From Arcicella rigui (lineage in GTDB: Bacteria > Bacteroidota > Bacteroidia > Cytophagales > Spirosomataceae): 64,000 nt of DNA. Every line of letters begins with the position of its first letter. Positions within the stretch are counted from its first letter, which is position 1. Location: the NCBI RefSeq assembly GCF_034929435.1, contig NZ_JAYFUM010000012.1:93842-157841 (forward strand), in the 5' to 3' direction. The notes beneath the pieces were generated by a model. That model ran no database searches. It was not told where the DNA came from and was given only the letters and a program-made list of their open reading frames with translations. The translations under genes and the position numbers were made by a program. Shown here piece by piece: positions 9,291 through 16,965 of this stretch.

Positions 9291-10403
9291 ATGCTCTTCA
9301 TTATCCTAATGATCACCAGTTTGTACTTTGCTTTCAACCTGATTTTGATAGCAGTTTGGAGAGAAATGATGGCGAAACACCAAGTATCAGCCCACGCTAC
9401 CGACACTAAATTGACGGTAATTATTCCTGTCAGAAACGAAGAGAAATACATACTTCAATTACTTAAAAACTTGAATGAACAAAGTTATCCAGCCGATAAT
9501 TTTGAAGTGATTGTTGCCAACGACGGCTCTACCGACAGTACCGAAAGTATCGTTTTGAATTATCAAGAAGAAGCCAAATACTCACTGAAAATCTTAAATT
9601 TATTGAATGATGCCAGCACTTCCCCCAAAAAAAGAGCCATACAAAAAAGTATAGAAATTTCTTCGGGCGAACTTTTGATAACTACCGATGGCGATTGTAG
9701 TGTTTCGCCCAACTGGCTGATGTCCATACAGCAATTGTATAAAAATAATGATGCAAAACTCATCAGTTCGCCAGTCACTTTTACTGAAAAAGACAGTTTG
9801 TGGAATACGATTCAAATCATAGAGTTTGCCAGTTTGATAGGCTCAGGAGCTTGTGCGATGTATTTAAAAAAGCCCAATATGTGCAACGGAGCAAATTTGG
9901 CTTATACCCGTGAAGTATTTGAAGAAGTAAATGGTTTTGCAGGAAACGAAAATGTAGCCTCGGGCGATGATGAATTTTTGATGCATAAAATCGCCAAAAA
10001 ATATCCTGATAAAGTATTTTTCAATCCAGTTTTCGATGCTATCGTGCGAACGGCATCTCAGGAAAATTTAACTCATTTTTACCAACAAAGAAGACGCTGG
10101 GCGAGTAAGTGGAAGCACTACGACAATTGGCAAGTATCGGCTTTAGCAGTATTTATTTTCTTGGCAAATCTCAGTGTTTTGGTGGCTTATTGTATGTTGG
10201 ATAATTATTTCGGAAAAGGAATTTTATTGCTAAAATTCTCAGCTGAATTTTATTTTCTGTACTCTATCATCAAGTTTTTGGGTTACCAAAGTAAAGCTAA
10301 GTACATTCCGATTGTTCAACTTATTTATCCCTTTTATGTAGTGTTTTTTGGTTTGTTGGCACAAGGAAAAGGCTACCGTTGGAAGGGGCGGAGGTTGGAG
10401 TAA
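9291..10403 (+). CDS. membrane-bound family 2 glycosyltransferase
   Basis: A 370-residue GT-A enzyme. One N-terminal membrane segment (1-24) is followed by the catalytic domain: TVIIPVRNEEKYI (42-54), VIVANDGSTDS (74-84) with the nucleotide-binding aspartate, and TTDGDCSVSP (131-140) with the DxD-like motif. GDDEFLMHKI and QQRRRWASKW (the Q/RxxRW motif of processive enzymes) come next. Two or three C-terminal hydrophobic segments follow. This layout resembles cellulose-synthase/NodC-like processive transferases at the inner membrane. The donor and product are unknown; the neighbouring NodB-like deacetylase suggests an N-acetylated sugar (inference). Confidence 0.85.
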   Translation: MLFIILMITSLYFAFNLILIAVWREMMAKHQVSAHATDTKLTVIIPVRNEEKYILQLLKNLNEQSYPADNFEVIVANDGSTDSTESIVLNYQEEAKYSLKILNLLNDASTSPKKRAIQKSIEISSGELLITTDGDCSVSPNWLMSIQQLYKNNDAKLISSPVTFTEKDSLWNTIQIIEFASLIGSGACAMYLKKPNMCNGANLAYTREVFEEVNGFAGNENVASGDDEFLMHKIAKKYPDKVFFNPVFDAIVRTASQENLTHFYQQRRRWASKWKHYDNWQVSALAVFIFLANLSVLVAYCMLDNYFGKGILLLKFSAEFYFLYSIIKFLGYQSKAKYIPIVQLIYPFYVVFFGLLAQGKGYRWKGRRLE

Positions 10404-10514
10404 AGAAGCATTTTTATTGAACCAAGCACAAATTTTGATTTTTCACTCAGCTAATTCAAAGTATAAAAATTAACTTGCACTCGTATATTTTTTGTTTGTA
10501 ATAAGTTATTCCCC

Positions 10515-11159
10515 ATGTTCATTCATAAAACCAACTTCCTGATGCGGGCTTTGTATCCAGATTTTGTCTGGAATATCAAGCGTGATGAAAAAGTAATTTA
10601 CTTGACTTTTGACGATGGCCCAATTCCTGATGTTACGGAATTTGTTTTGGAAGAATTGGCAAAGTATCAGGCAAAAGCTACTTTTTTTTGTATCGGCGAT
10701 AATGTCAGAAAACATCCTGAAGTATTTCAAAAAATAATACAACAAGGTCATGCGGTTGGGAATCATACTTTTAATCATTTGAAAGGTTGGGTGACAGAAG
10801 ATGAACTTTATTTACAAAATTTCAAGGAATGTGAGGCAATTTTAGAGCAGGATTTTCAGCTTCCCGATAGCTTGATTTTCAATAAAAGGAAGTTTCGCCC
10901 GCCTTATGGACGCATCAAAAAAAGTCAAGCGAAAGTGATTTTACCAAGTCACGAAATTATCATGTGGGATGTACTTTCTGGGGATTTCTCTCAAGAATTA
11001 TCACCCGAAAAAGTATTGAAAAAAACAATTCAACACAGCACTAATGGCTCGATTGTTTTGTTTCACGACAGCATCAAAGCCAATACAAATATGTCTTATG
11101 CTTTGCCAAGAGTATTGTCTTTTTTCTCAGAAAAAGGTTTTACTTTTAGGGCATTGTAA
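10515..11159 (+). CDS. polysaccharide deacetylase (NodB domain, CE4)
   Basis: A 214-residue enzyme consisting almost entirely of a NodB domain. Motif 1 is YLTFDDGP with Asp33 (catalytic base) and Asp34 (metal). Motif 2 is HTFNH with metal ligands His84 and His88. Motif 3 is RKFRPPYGR (about 125-133). Motifs 4 and 5 are IIMWDVLSGDFS and IVLFHDS. All residues needed for metal-dependent de-N-acetylation are present. No clear signal peptide, although the N-terminus may associate with the membrane. It lies 15 bp before the next glycosyltransferase gene, so the two are probably co-transcribed and act on the same glycan. Confidence 0.9.
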   Translation: MFIHKTNFLMRALYPDFVWNIKRDEKVIYLTFDDGPIPDVTEFVLEELAKYQAKATFFCIGDNVRKHPEVFQKIIQQGHAVGNHTFNHLKGWVTEDELYLQNFKECEAILEQDFQLPDSLIFNKRKFRPPYGRIKKSQAKVILPSHEIIMWDVLSGDFSQELSPEKVLKKTIQHSTNGSIVLFHDSIKANTNMSYALPRVLSFFSEKGFTFRAL

Positions 11160-11174
11160 ACCTAAATGGAATAA

Positions 11175-12185
11175 ATGAATACTTCACAACAGCCAAATAT
11201 TACGATTTGGATAGCTGCTCGTAATGAAGAAGAGACGATTATTAATTGTCTGAACTCTATCAATAAAGTCAATTATCCTAAAGAAAAACTACAAGTACTC
11301 ATTGGAAACGACCAGTCGGAAGACCAAACAAAAGCGTTGGTTGAAGACTTTATAAAAGACAAACCTTTTTTTCAACTTATTGATATTCAGAAAGTAATTA
11401 ATGGTCAAAGAGGAAAAGCCAATGTGTTAGCCAATCTTTATGAACATTCTACGGGAAAATATTTTTTGATTTGTGATGCCGACGTAACAGTAAATCCTGA
11501 TTGGATTGAAGGCATGATTGCTAATTTTGAAGCCGATGAAAAAATCGGTCATCAAGTTGGTATTACAGATATTAAAGGGACAAACGTCTGGCATCATTTT
11601 CAGTCAATCGACTGGCTTCATGCACTCACTTTATTGAAAATTGCCGCAGATTTAAAAATTCCTTTGACGGGTCTGGGCAATAATTCAGCCATTACTCGCA
11701 AGGCTTATGAAGCTACGGGCGGTTATGCAAAAATCCCTTTTTCTATTACTGAAGATTTTGCACTTTTCCATGAAGTAGTCGGAAAAGGTTTTGGCTTTAA
11801 AAATACCATTAATCGTAAAGTATTCAACCAAACTTTACCGATGATGAACCTCAAAGAATTCTTGCATCAAAGAAAACGTTGGATGGTTGGGGCTTTACAA
11901 TGTCCTTGGTGGATAGTTACTTTACTTTTTTTACAAGCACTTTTATTGCCGATTTTGGCAGTAGTTGGGCTTACTTATTCTTGGGAACTGGCTGGTATTT
12001 TATGGTTTGTAAAATGGTTGAACCAAAGTATTACAGTCTTGCCAACAATTTTAAAATTAAGACGATTTCACTTAATAAAACATTTACTTTTGTACGAAAT
12101 CTATGCCAATTGCTGGCAATTAACGATGATACTCTTTTATTATTCGCCCGTTGCGGTGGATTGGAAGGGAAGAATTTATCGTTGA
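11175..12185 (+). CDS. family 2 glycosyltransferase
   Basis: A 336-residue GT-A transferase: TIWIAARNEEETI near the N-terminus, VLIGNDQSEDQTK, LICDADVTVNP (DxD), then SITEDFALFHEV and the HQRKRWMVGALQ motif. Two to three hydrophobic segments follow (WWIVTLLFLQALLLPILAVV onwards), so it is a membrane-associated enzyme. It resembles the transferase at 9291 in layout but lacks the N-terminal membrane segment. Co-oriented and 15 bp from the deacetylase gene. Substrates are unknown. Confidence 0.85.
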   Translation: MNTSQQPNITIWIAARNEEETIINCLNSINKVNYPKEKLQVLIGNDQSEDQTKALVEDFIKDKPFFQLIDIQKVINGQRGKANVLANLYEHSTGKYFLICDADVTVNPDWIEGMIANFEADEKIGHQVGITDIKGTNVWHHFQSIDWLHALTLLKIAADLKIPLTGLGNNSAITRKAYEATGGYAKIPFSITEDFALFHEVVGKGFGFKNTINRKVFNQTLPMMNLKEFLHQRKRWMVGALQCPWWIVTLLFLQALLLPILAVVGLTYSWELAGILWFVKWLNQSITVLPTILKLRRFHLIKHLLLYEIYANCWQLTMILFYYSPVAVDWKGRIYR

Positions 12186-12283
12186 GTTTTGAATGAAGAA
12201 TGTAGAGTGCGGAATTGTTTTAGTATAGATTTCAAAAAATCAAAAGCTTACAGCCTACCGCTTAAAGCAAAATAAAATATCAA

Positions 12284-13078
12284 ATGAATAATTCATCCTT
12301 ACAAATTATTGAAACACACGCTCATATTTACGATGAAACTTATCAAGAAGACCGTGACGAAATGTTGCAAAAGGCATTTTCGGCAGGAGTATCGCAAATT
12401 TGGATGCCGAATTGTGCCTCAGAAACCATTGATGGAATGATGGTTTTGGCTGAAAAATATCCGAAGCAATGTTTTCCGATGATGGGTTTACATCCCTGTT
12501 ATGTGAAAGAAGATTTTGAAAAAGAATTAGCCATTGTGGAAGATTGGTTAAATAAGTATAAATTTATTGCTATCGGAGAAATTGGAATGGATTTGTATTG
12601 GGACAAAACCTTTGTAAAACAGCAAGAGGAAGCTTTTTTATATCAATGTCAGTTGGCAAAAAAACACGATTTATGGATTGATATTCATTCAAGAAATGCT
12701 TTTTGGGAAACTGTAAATTTGATAGAAAAAAATGCTGACCCCAATTTAAAAGGTATTTTTCACTGCTTCACGGGTACTTTAGAGGAAGCCCAAAAAGCTA
12801 TTGAATTAGGCTTTTTGTTGGGAATTGGTGGGGTGGCTACTTTCAAAAATGGCGGATTAGATAAAATTCTTCCACATATTGATTTAACATCCATTGTTTT
12901 GGAAACCGACGCACCTTATTTAGCACCCGTTCCGTACAGAGGAAAAAGAAACGAGCCAGCTTATTTGACAATCATTGCCCAAAGAGTAGCCGATTTGATG
13001 GAATGTAGCATCGAAAAAGTAATCGAACAGAGTACGCAAAATGCCCTACATTTATGCCTTGAAAAAGTTAGTAAGTAA
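12284..13078 (+). CDS. TatD family metal-dependent hydrolase
   Basis: A 264-residue TIM-barrel hydrolase of the TatD family, known in other bacteria as a metal-dependent DNase or D-aminoacyl-tRNA deacylase. Visible metal-site elements are ETHAHIYD (10-17, HxH), GEIGMDLYWDK (with the bridging Glu), IDIHSRNA, FHCFTGT and LETDAPYLAP. The PYRGKRNEP motif near the C-terminus is the family signature. Length is standard. It lies 98 bp after the glycosyltransferase and 32 bp before the asparaginase gene. Confidence 0.93.
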   Translation: MNNSSLQIIETHAHIYDETYQEDRDEMLQKAFSAGVSQIWMPNCASETIDGMMVLAEKYPKQCFPMMGLHPCYVKEDFEKELAIVEDWLNKYKFIAIGEIGMDLYWDKTFVKQQEEAFLYQCQLAKKHDLWIDIHSRNAFWETVNLIEKNADPNLKGIFHCFTGTLEEAQKAIELGFLLGIGGVATFKNGGLDKILPHIDLTSIVLETDAPYLAPVPYRGKRNEPAYLTIIAQRVADLMECSIEKVIEQSTQNALHLCLEKVSK

Positions 13079-13110
13079 ATATTCACAACTCACTAAAATA
13101 TTTATTATTT

Positions 13111-14175
13111 ATGTATAATATCATTAAAATCAAAACAAAAGCCGAAGGAAAAAGAGATGTAAAAGTACTTGTGATTTACACAGGAGGTACGCTTGGGATG
13201 GTCTATGATGCACAAAGCAAAGGCTTAGTTCCTTTTGATTTTGCCCAAATTCCTGAAAATTTGCCCGAAATGGCTCGTTTAGATTTTGATATTTCAGTAC
13301 TTACTTTTGATACTTTGTTGGATTCCTCGAATATGAATCCCTCAGTCTGGATTAGTCTTGCCAAAATTATTGGTGAAAAGTATAACGAGTACGATTCTTT
13401 CGTCATCATTCATGGCACGGATACAATGGCTTATACGGCTTCTGCTTTGAGTTTTTTATTAGAAAATCTGAACAAACCTGTCATTCTTACGGGAGCTCAG
13501 TTGCCAATTGGCGTTGCCAGAACAGATGCAAAAGAAAATTTTATTACGGCTTTGGAAATCGCTGCGGATAAAGTGAACAATTTACCTGTGGTTTCAGAGG
13601 TTTGTATTTATTTCAATTCACATTTATTGCGTGGGAATCGTGCCAGAAAAAGAGAAAGTGTTCAGTTCAACGCTTTTGAATCTGAAAATTATCCAGTTTT
13701 GGCAGAAGCAGGAATCAGAATAGAATACAATAAACCTTATTTGAAACATCATTTTCCGAATGCCAAACTAATTGTACACGACAAGTTGGATGAAAATGTG
13801 GTGATTCTAAAGATTTTTCCGGGTATTTCTGAAAAAGTAATCAGAAGTATTTTAGCCATCGAAGGACTCAAGGGAGTAGTTTTAGAAACCTATGGCTCAG
13901 GAAATGCACCTACCGAACCTTGGTTTCTGGATTTAATCAAAGAATTTATTGACAAAGGAATCATCATCTATAATGTTTCACAATGCAATGGCGGAAGAGT
14001 AAGTCAGGGACATTATCAAACAAGTAGATATTTTCAAGAAATTGGCGTGGTAAGTGGAGCAGATTTAACCACCGAAGCTGCCATTACTAAACTCATGTTT
14101 ATTTTGGCACAAGATACCTACTTTGCTGAGAAGAAGAAAAATTTGAAATATTCAATAGCAGGCGAAATGTCTTAA
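13111..14175 (+). CDS. ansA: type I (cytoplasmic) L-asparaginase
   Basis: A 354-residue enzyme converting asparagine to aspartate and ammonia. The first active-site threonine lies in VIYTGGTLGM (21-30; Thr24 or Thr27), and the second set in IIHGTDTMAYTASAL with Thr103-Asp104. TGAQLPIGVARTDAKEN follows, as in bacterial asparaginases. There is no signal peptide, consistent with the cytoplasmic type I form. The N-terminus is about 15 residues longer than the first beta strand needs, but no nearer ATG exists. A strong hairpin lies just downstream. Confidence 0.92.
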   Translation: MYNIIKIKTKAEGKRDVKVLVIYTGGTLGMVYDAQSKGLVPFDFAQIPENLPEMARLDFDISVLTFDTLLDSSNMNPSVWISLAKIIGEKYNEYDSFVIIHGTDTMAYTASALSFLLENLNKPVILTGAQLPIGVARTDAKENFITALEIAADKVNNLPVVSEVCIYFNSHLLRGNRARKRESVQFNAFESENYPVLAEAGIRIEYNKPYLKHHFPNAKLIVHDKLDENVVILKIFPGISEKVIRSILAIEGLKGVVLETYGSGNAPTEPWFLDLIKEFIDKGIIIYNVSQCNGGRVSQGHYQTSRYFQEIGVVSGADLTTEAAITKLMFILAQDTYFAEKKKNLKYSIAGEMS

Positions 14176-14181
14176 AAAAAA

Positions 14182-14217
14182 TAGTCTTGGAGTTTCATTT
14201 CTGAAACCCCAAGACTA
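14182..14217 (-). terminator. rho-independent terminator for the 14222 gene
   Basis: TAGTCTTGG (14182-14190) pairs with CCAAGACTA (14209-14217), and GTTTCA pairs with TGAAAC inside, with one mismatch and a TTTC loop. Read on the minus strand it is followed by a run of eight Ts, so it terminates the minus-strand lipoprotein gene. It also lies directly after the plus-strand asparaginase stop. Confidence 0.85.
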
Positions 14218-14221
14218 AATA

Positions 14222-14758
14222 CTATACGCCATTAGAAGATTTAATCGTAGCAAGATTTTTGATTTTTCGCTCATAACGATTGATAATTTCCTTTTTCTGT
14301 GCCACAAATTGCTTTCGCTCTTTTACAATTTTGAAAGACAATACTTGTATTACTTTATCTTGTTTACGAATATGAGTATTGAGCTTTACGATTTCGTTTT
14401 CATACCCAAAAATCTTTTTCTGTGTTTCGATTTTGTAAGCTGTAAACTCCTCAACTTTCAAATCTACCAAGCTCATCAAATTTTGCATTCTAACTGAATC
14501 TTGCTTGTAAGAGCTTCTAATACTCCTCACTTCATTCATGTAGGATTCGTATTTTTGTTCTTGCGTTGCCAGTTGGTCGGTCATAGTTTGTGTTCTTGCA
14601 CGCAAGTCACGTACTTCTAACTGCGAACGCTTGAAACTTTCATTCAGACGCATTTTAGAACCGTCAAGTTCTCTATATTTTTTATTACTAATACATGAAG
14701 GTAATGCAAAAGTAACAGCAATGATGGCTATGTAAGCAGGTAAAATGTTCTTATTCAT
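14222..14758 (-). CDS. coiled-coil lipoprotein of unknown function
   Basis: A 178-residue lipoprotein. The signal ends in FALPSC with Cys22 as the modified residue, followed by ISNKKYRELDGSK. From about 30 to 170 it is nearly all charged, heptad-like helix (RDLRARTQTMTDQLATQEQK, IVKLNTHIRKQDKVIQVL), so a long coiled coil on the periplasmic face of a membrane is likely. N-terminal similarity to coiled-coil OmpA-associated lipoproteins is only general; no OmpA domain is present. Single-gene unit with its own terminator. Confidence 0.7.
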   Translation of the reverse strand: MNKNILPAYIAIIAVTFALPSCISNKKYRELDGSKMRLNESFKRSQLEVRDLRARTQTMTDQLATQEQKYESYMNEVRSIRSSYKQDSVRMQNLMSLVDLKVEEFTAYKIETQKKIFGYENEIVKLNTHIRKQDKVIQVLSFKIVKERKQFVAQKKEIINRYERKIKNLATIKSSNGV

Positions 14759-14900
14759 ATCCGTAGGAATTAATAGTGTAAAAAAACTATGAACAATAGG
14801 TTCTAAACAAATTTGTATTCGTTAATAAACTACATGAGCGTTTCAGGATACTTTGTAAAATAAAGTATCGAAAATCAAACGAAATCTTATTTTTTTAGAA

Positions 14901-15182
14901 TTATACCTTTAAGTATTTGAGGTTTTTGTTCACAACAGCGTTTTTGTTAGCTACAATAATGAATTTTTTGCCACAACCCGGGCAACGATAATACTTTAAA
15001 TTTGAAATAAAGAAAAAGAATAATTTAATTAAAAAAGGTCTTTTTATCCTATCACAATGGTCGCAACCGCAGCTGGGGCATTCGTTAATACTTGTTTTAT
15101 TAAGCTTATAAAAGGCAAGTAATAGAATTGATATAATAATAAGCCCAACAGATAATATAAGTGATGGTTCTGAAAAAGACAT
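14901..15182 (-). CDS. small membrane protein with two CxxC zinc-ribbon-like pairs
   Basis: A 93-residue protein. An N-terminal membrane segment (about 8-27, LSVGLIIISILLLAFYKL) is followed by CPSCGCDHCDR (38-48). A basic hydrophobic stretch comes next, then CPGCGKKF near residue 74. The paired CxxC motifs suggest a small zinc ribbon facing the cytoplasm, but the middle segment could be a second membrane or amphipathic helix. No family is recognised. It stands alone between the lipoprotein and the response regulator, all on the minus strand. Confidence 0.6.
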   Translation of the reverse strand: MSFSEPSLILSVGLIIISILLLAFYKLNKTSINECPSCGCDHCDRIKRPFLIKLFFFFISNLKYYRCPGCGKKFIIVANKNAVVNKNLKYLKV

Positions 15183-15277
15183 GTTGATAGAATTGGTTAA
15201 TGATGTTTTGTTTATCTACTAAAGGTTATTGAAATCTTATGGTTTTGTTTTTGCTTTCAACGTTGCTTTATGTACGT

Positions 15278-15913
15278 TTAATTAATGAAAAGGGCTAATA
15301 ATTCGCCTTTTGAGTTAATATCAAGCTTTGAATATATTTTTTTAATATGGTCGTTTACGGTCGAGTAACTGATGAATAACTGGCTGGCAATTTCTTTATA
15401 AGATTTTCCTTTGAGTAAATAATCAACTACGTCTTTTTCTCTTTTACTTAATCTTGTATCAAGTCTTTGTTCTTTTACTTTTGTTTTTTGTGATATTTTT
15501 GAAAATAACATTGATGCAATTTCTGGCGAAATCAAAGCTCCGTTATTTTTAATGATGTCAATTTGCTTTACCAATTTTTTCAGCGACAAAGGTTTTAATA
15601 AATAACCGTTTGCTCCTGCGGTTACGGCTTTCCAGATTGACTCTTCATCACAAGAACCGCTAATCATTACAATGTGAGCATTAGGGTAAGTTTTACGGAT
15701 GATACTTATGCCGTCTATCCCTGAAATACCCGGAAGCCCGTTGTCTATAAATATTAAGTAAGGTGGTTGACTGAGTTGTGGACTGACGCTCAGAAACTTT
15801 TCTATACTATTGACCGAGAAGACAATTTTCATGTCTTCATATATTGAAAAAAAGTGTTCGACATTATCTCTTAGATTGCTGTCATCTTCAATGATTCCTA
15901 TCAATAAATCCAT
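15278..15913 (-). CDS. LuxR/NarL-family response regulator
   Basis: A 211-residue two-component regulator. The receiver domain (about 1-125) has the acidic pocket EDD at 9-11, phospho-acceptor Asp57 in LIFIDNGLPG, the Ser switch in VMISGSC, and Lys in YLLKPLSL. The C-terminal LuxR-type HTH (about 145-211) reads LSKREKDVVDYLLKGKSYKE, then SYSTVNDHIKKIYSKL. It is divergent from the first of three histidine kinases, separated by 1.05 kb that holds four 20-bp dyads. No kinase is in the same operon. Those kinases are HisKA-type, which less often pair with NarL-type regulators, so partnership is only inferred. Confidence 0.9.
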   Translation of the reverse strand: MDLLIGIIEDDSNLRDNVEHFFSIYEDMKIVFSVNSIEKFLSVSPQLSQPPYLIFIDNGLPGISGIDGISIIRKTYPNAHIVMISGSCDEESIWKAVTAGANGYLLKPLSLKKLVKQIDIIKNNGALISPEIASMLFSKISQKTKVKEQRLDTRLSKREKDVVDYLLKGKSYKEIASQLFISYSTVNDHIKKIYSKLDINSKGELLALFIN

Positions 15914-16152
15914 AATTAGCGAAGTAAATATTCATCAGTTTTTAACAAATATAGTTTTTGATGATTGCTACAACTACGACAGATGTTTGACTAAAAAATG
16001 ATAAAAGTCAATGTATATAATGTTTTGTAAAAAGCTGAATTTTCAAAAATAATCTTATAACTATGTGTTTTCTTTTGGATTGGAAAAACCTTTTTATGGA
16101 GTATTTTTTTACAATTAGTGATACAAAGTAAGACGATATAAATCTGTTAATC

Positions 16153-16172
16153 AATCCCTATAAATAGGGGTT
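16153..16172. promoter_or_regulatory. 20-bp dyad, copy 1
   Basis: Reads AATCCCTATAAATAGGGGTT: arms AATCCCTA and TAGGGGTT around a 4-nt spacer. One of four copies of the same layout in this region, so a protein-binding site is a plausible reading. Confidence 0.5.
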
Positions 16173-16337
16173 TTAATATTTTGAATGATTGTTCGATGAG
16201 TAGCCTTTGTCTTACTATTGTTTTATATGAGGATTTTTGGATTTTAATGTAGCAAATAACACTTAGAATATGATTATTTATTTTTAGTAGATAATAGATT
16301 GACCTCAAAAGACTAATTTTTTCTAGCAGAATTAAAA

Positions 16338-16357
16338 AACCCCTTGTAATAGGGATT
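16338..16357. promoter_or_regulatory. 20-bp dyad, copy 2
   Basis: Reads AACCCCTTGTAATAGGGATT, the same arm layout as copy 1 in the opposite orientation, with spacer GTAA. Confidence 0.5.
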
Positions 16358-16459
16358 GTGCAGTTTTTCAATTTGTTTTTACTTTGCATCATCCTTCAGA
16401 GTTCAATTGTCTAATCTCCTGATTAAATAGTTACGATGAAGTGGTGTGTGTAATTTACT

Positions 16460-16617
16460 TTAGTTGGGGGTAGCGACGGCGGTAGCTACCGCCAACTAAC
16501 TTAACCAAACACTTAAACTGGCATTAAAACCACTAACACATAAATACTGTTTAAATATTGTAACCACTAACAAGTAATCTGAAAGCAGCATTCGTTAATT
16601 ACGAATGCTGCTTTTTT
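16460..16617 (+). ncRNA. candidate small RNA: GC-rich hairpin plus intrinsic terminator
   Basis: A 15-bp stem with one G-G mismatch (arms 16460-16474 and 16485-16499, key words TTAGTTGG / CCAACTAA and GGTAGC / GCTACC) stands out as GC-rich in AT-rich DNA. About 80 nt later comes a strong terminator (16582-16617). No ORF connects them. This layout fits a roughly 160-nt stable transcript; its 5' end and function are unknown. It could instead be the 3' end of a longer untranslated transcript. Confidence 0.4.
16582..16617 (+). terminator. strong intrinsic terminator not attached to any gene
   Basis: AAAGCAGCATTCGT (16582-16595) pairs perfectly with ACGAATGCTGCTTT (16601-16614) around loop TAATT, followed by Ts. 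The nearest upstream plus-strand gene ends more than 2 kb away, so something non-coding must be transcribed into it. Confidence 0.85.
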
Positions 16618-16644
16618 ATTGTGTATCTATGCCAGATTTTATCT

Positions 16645-16664
16645 AACCCCTTAAAATAGGGAAA
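16645..16664. promoter_or_regulatory. 20-bp dyad, copy 3
   Basis: Reads AACCCCTTAAAATAGGGAAA. It abuts copy 4 with no gap, 301 bp upstream of the first kinase ATG. Confidence 0.5.
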
Positions 16665-16684
16665 AACCCCTACTTTAAGGGATT
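16665..16684. promoter_or_regulatory. 20-bp dyad, copy 4
   Basis: Reads AACCCCTACTTTAAGGGATT, directly adjacent to copy 3. A 20-bp repeat of two dyads would put two proteins on nearly the same face of the helix. Confidence 0.5.
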
Positions 16685-16965
16685 GTATCCTTGTTTTTTC
16701 TAATGTTATTTTGTGCAAGAAGTTTAAGAAAATAAAGGTTAAGCTCAGATTTTTATAAATATTTATTAGTCAAATAAATATTTGGATTTTATGTAAGATT
16801 GATGGTTTATCATTGAAATAAGACACCAATGCAAAATTTAATTTATTGATTTGAGGCTTGCTTCGAAATGAAGCATTTACTTTTTCAAACTATGAATAAA
16901 TATATTTATTGCAAAGCGGTAAATGTGAAACTAACCCCAAAATTGTATTTTATCTTTAGAAACTT

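Larger units (their letters stand above)
15914..16965. other. 1.05-kb gene-free region between response regulator and kinase array
   Basis: No convincing gene. It holds four 20-bp dyads, a GC-rich hairpin (16460-16499), a strong plus-strand terminator (16582-16617), and two copies of AACCACTAACA near 16526 and 16560. Near 16000-16043 it has a segment resembling 18889-18929 upstream of the second kinase (shared GATAAA-GTCA and AGCTGAATTTT). Confidence 0.7.

Noticed and set aside
16147..16392. 81-codon minus-strand frame
   Set aside because: Low-complexity Ile/Leu/Lys composition expected of AT-rich DNA, and it starts and ends near two of the 20-bp dyads; no domain visible.
16582..16617. Reading the hairpin as part of a mobile element end
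   Set aside because: Stem, loop and T-run match an intrinsic terminator; no transposase or flanking duplication is present.
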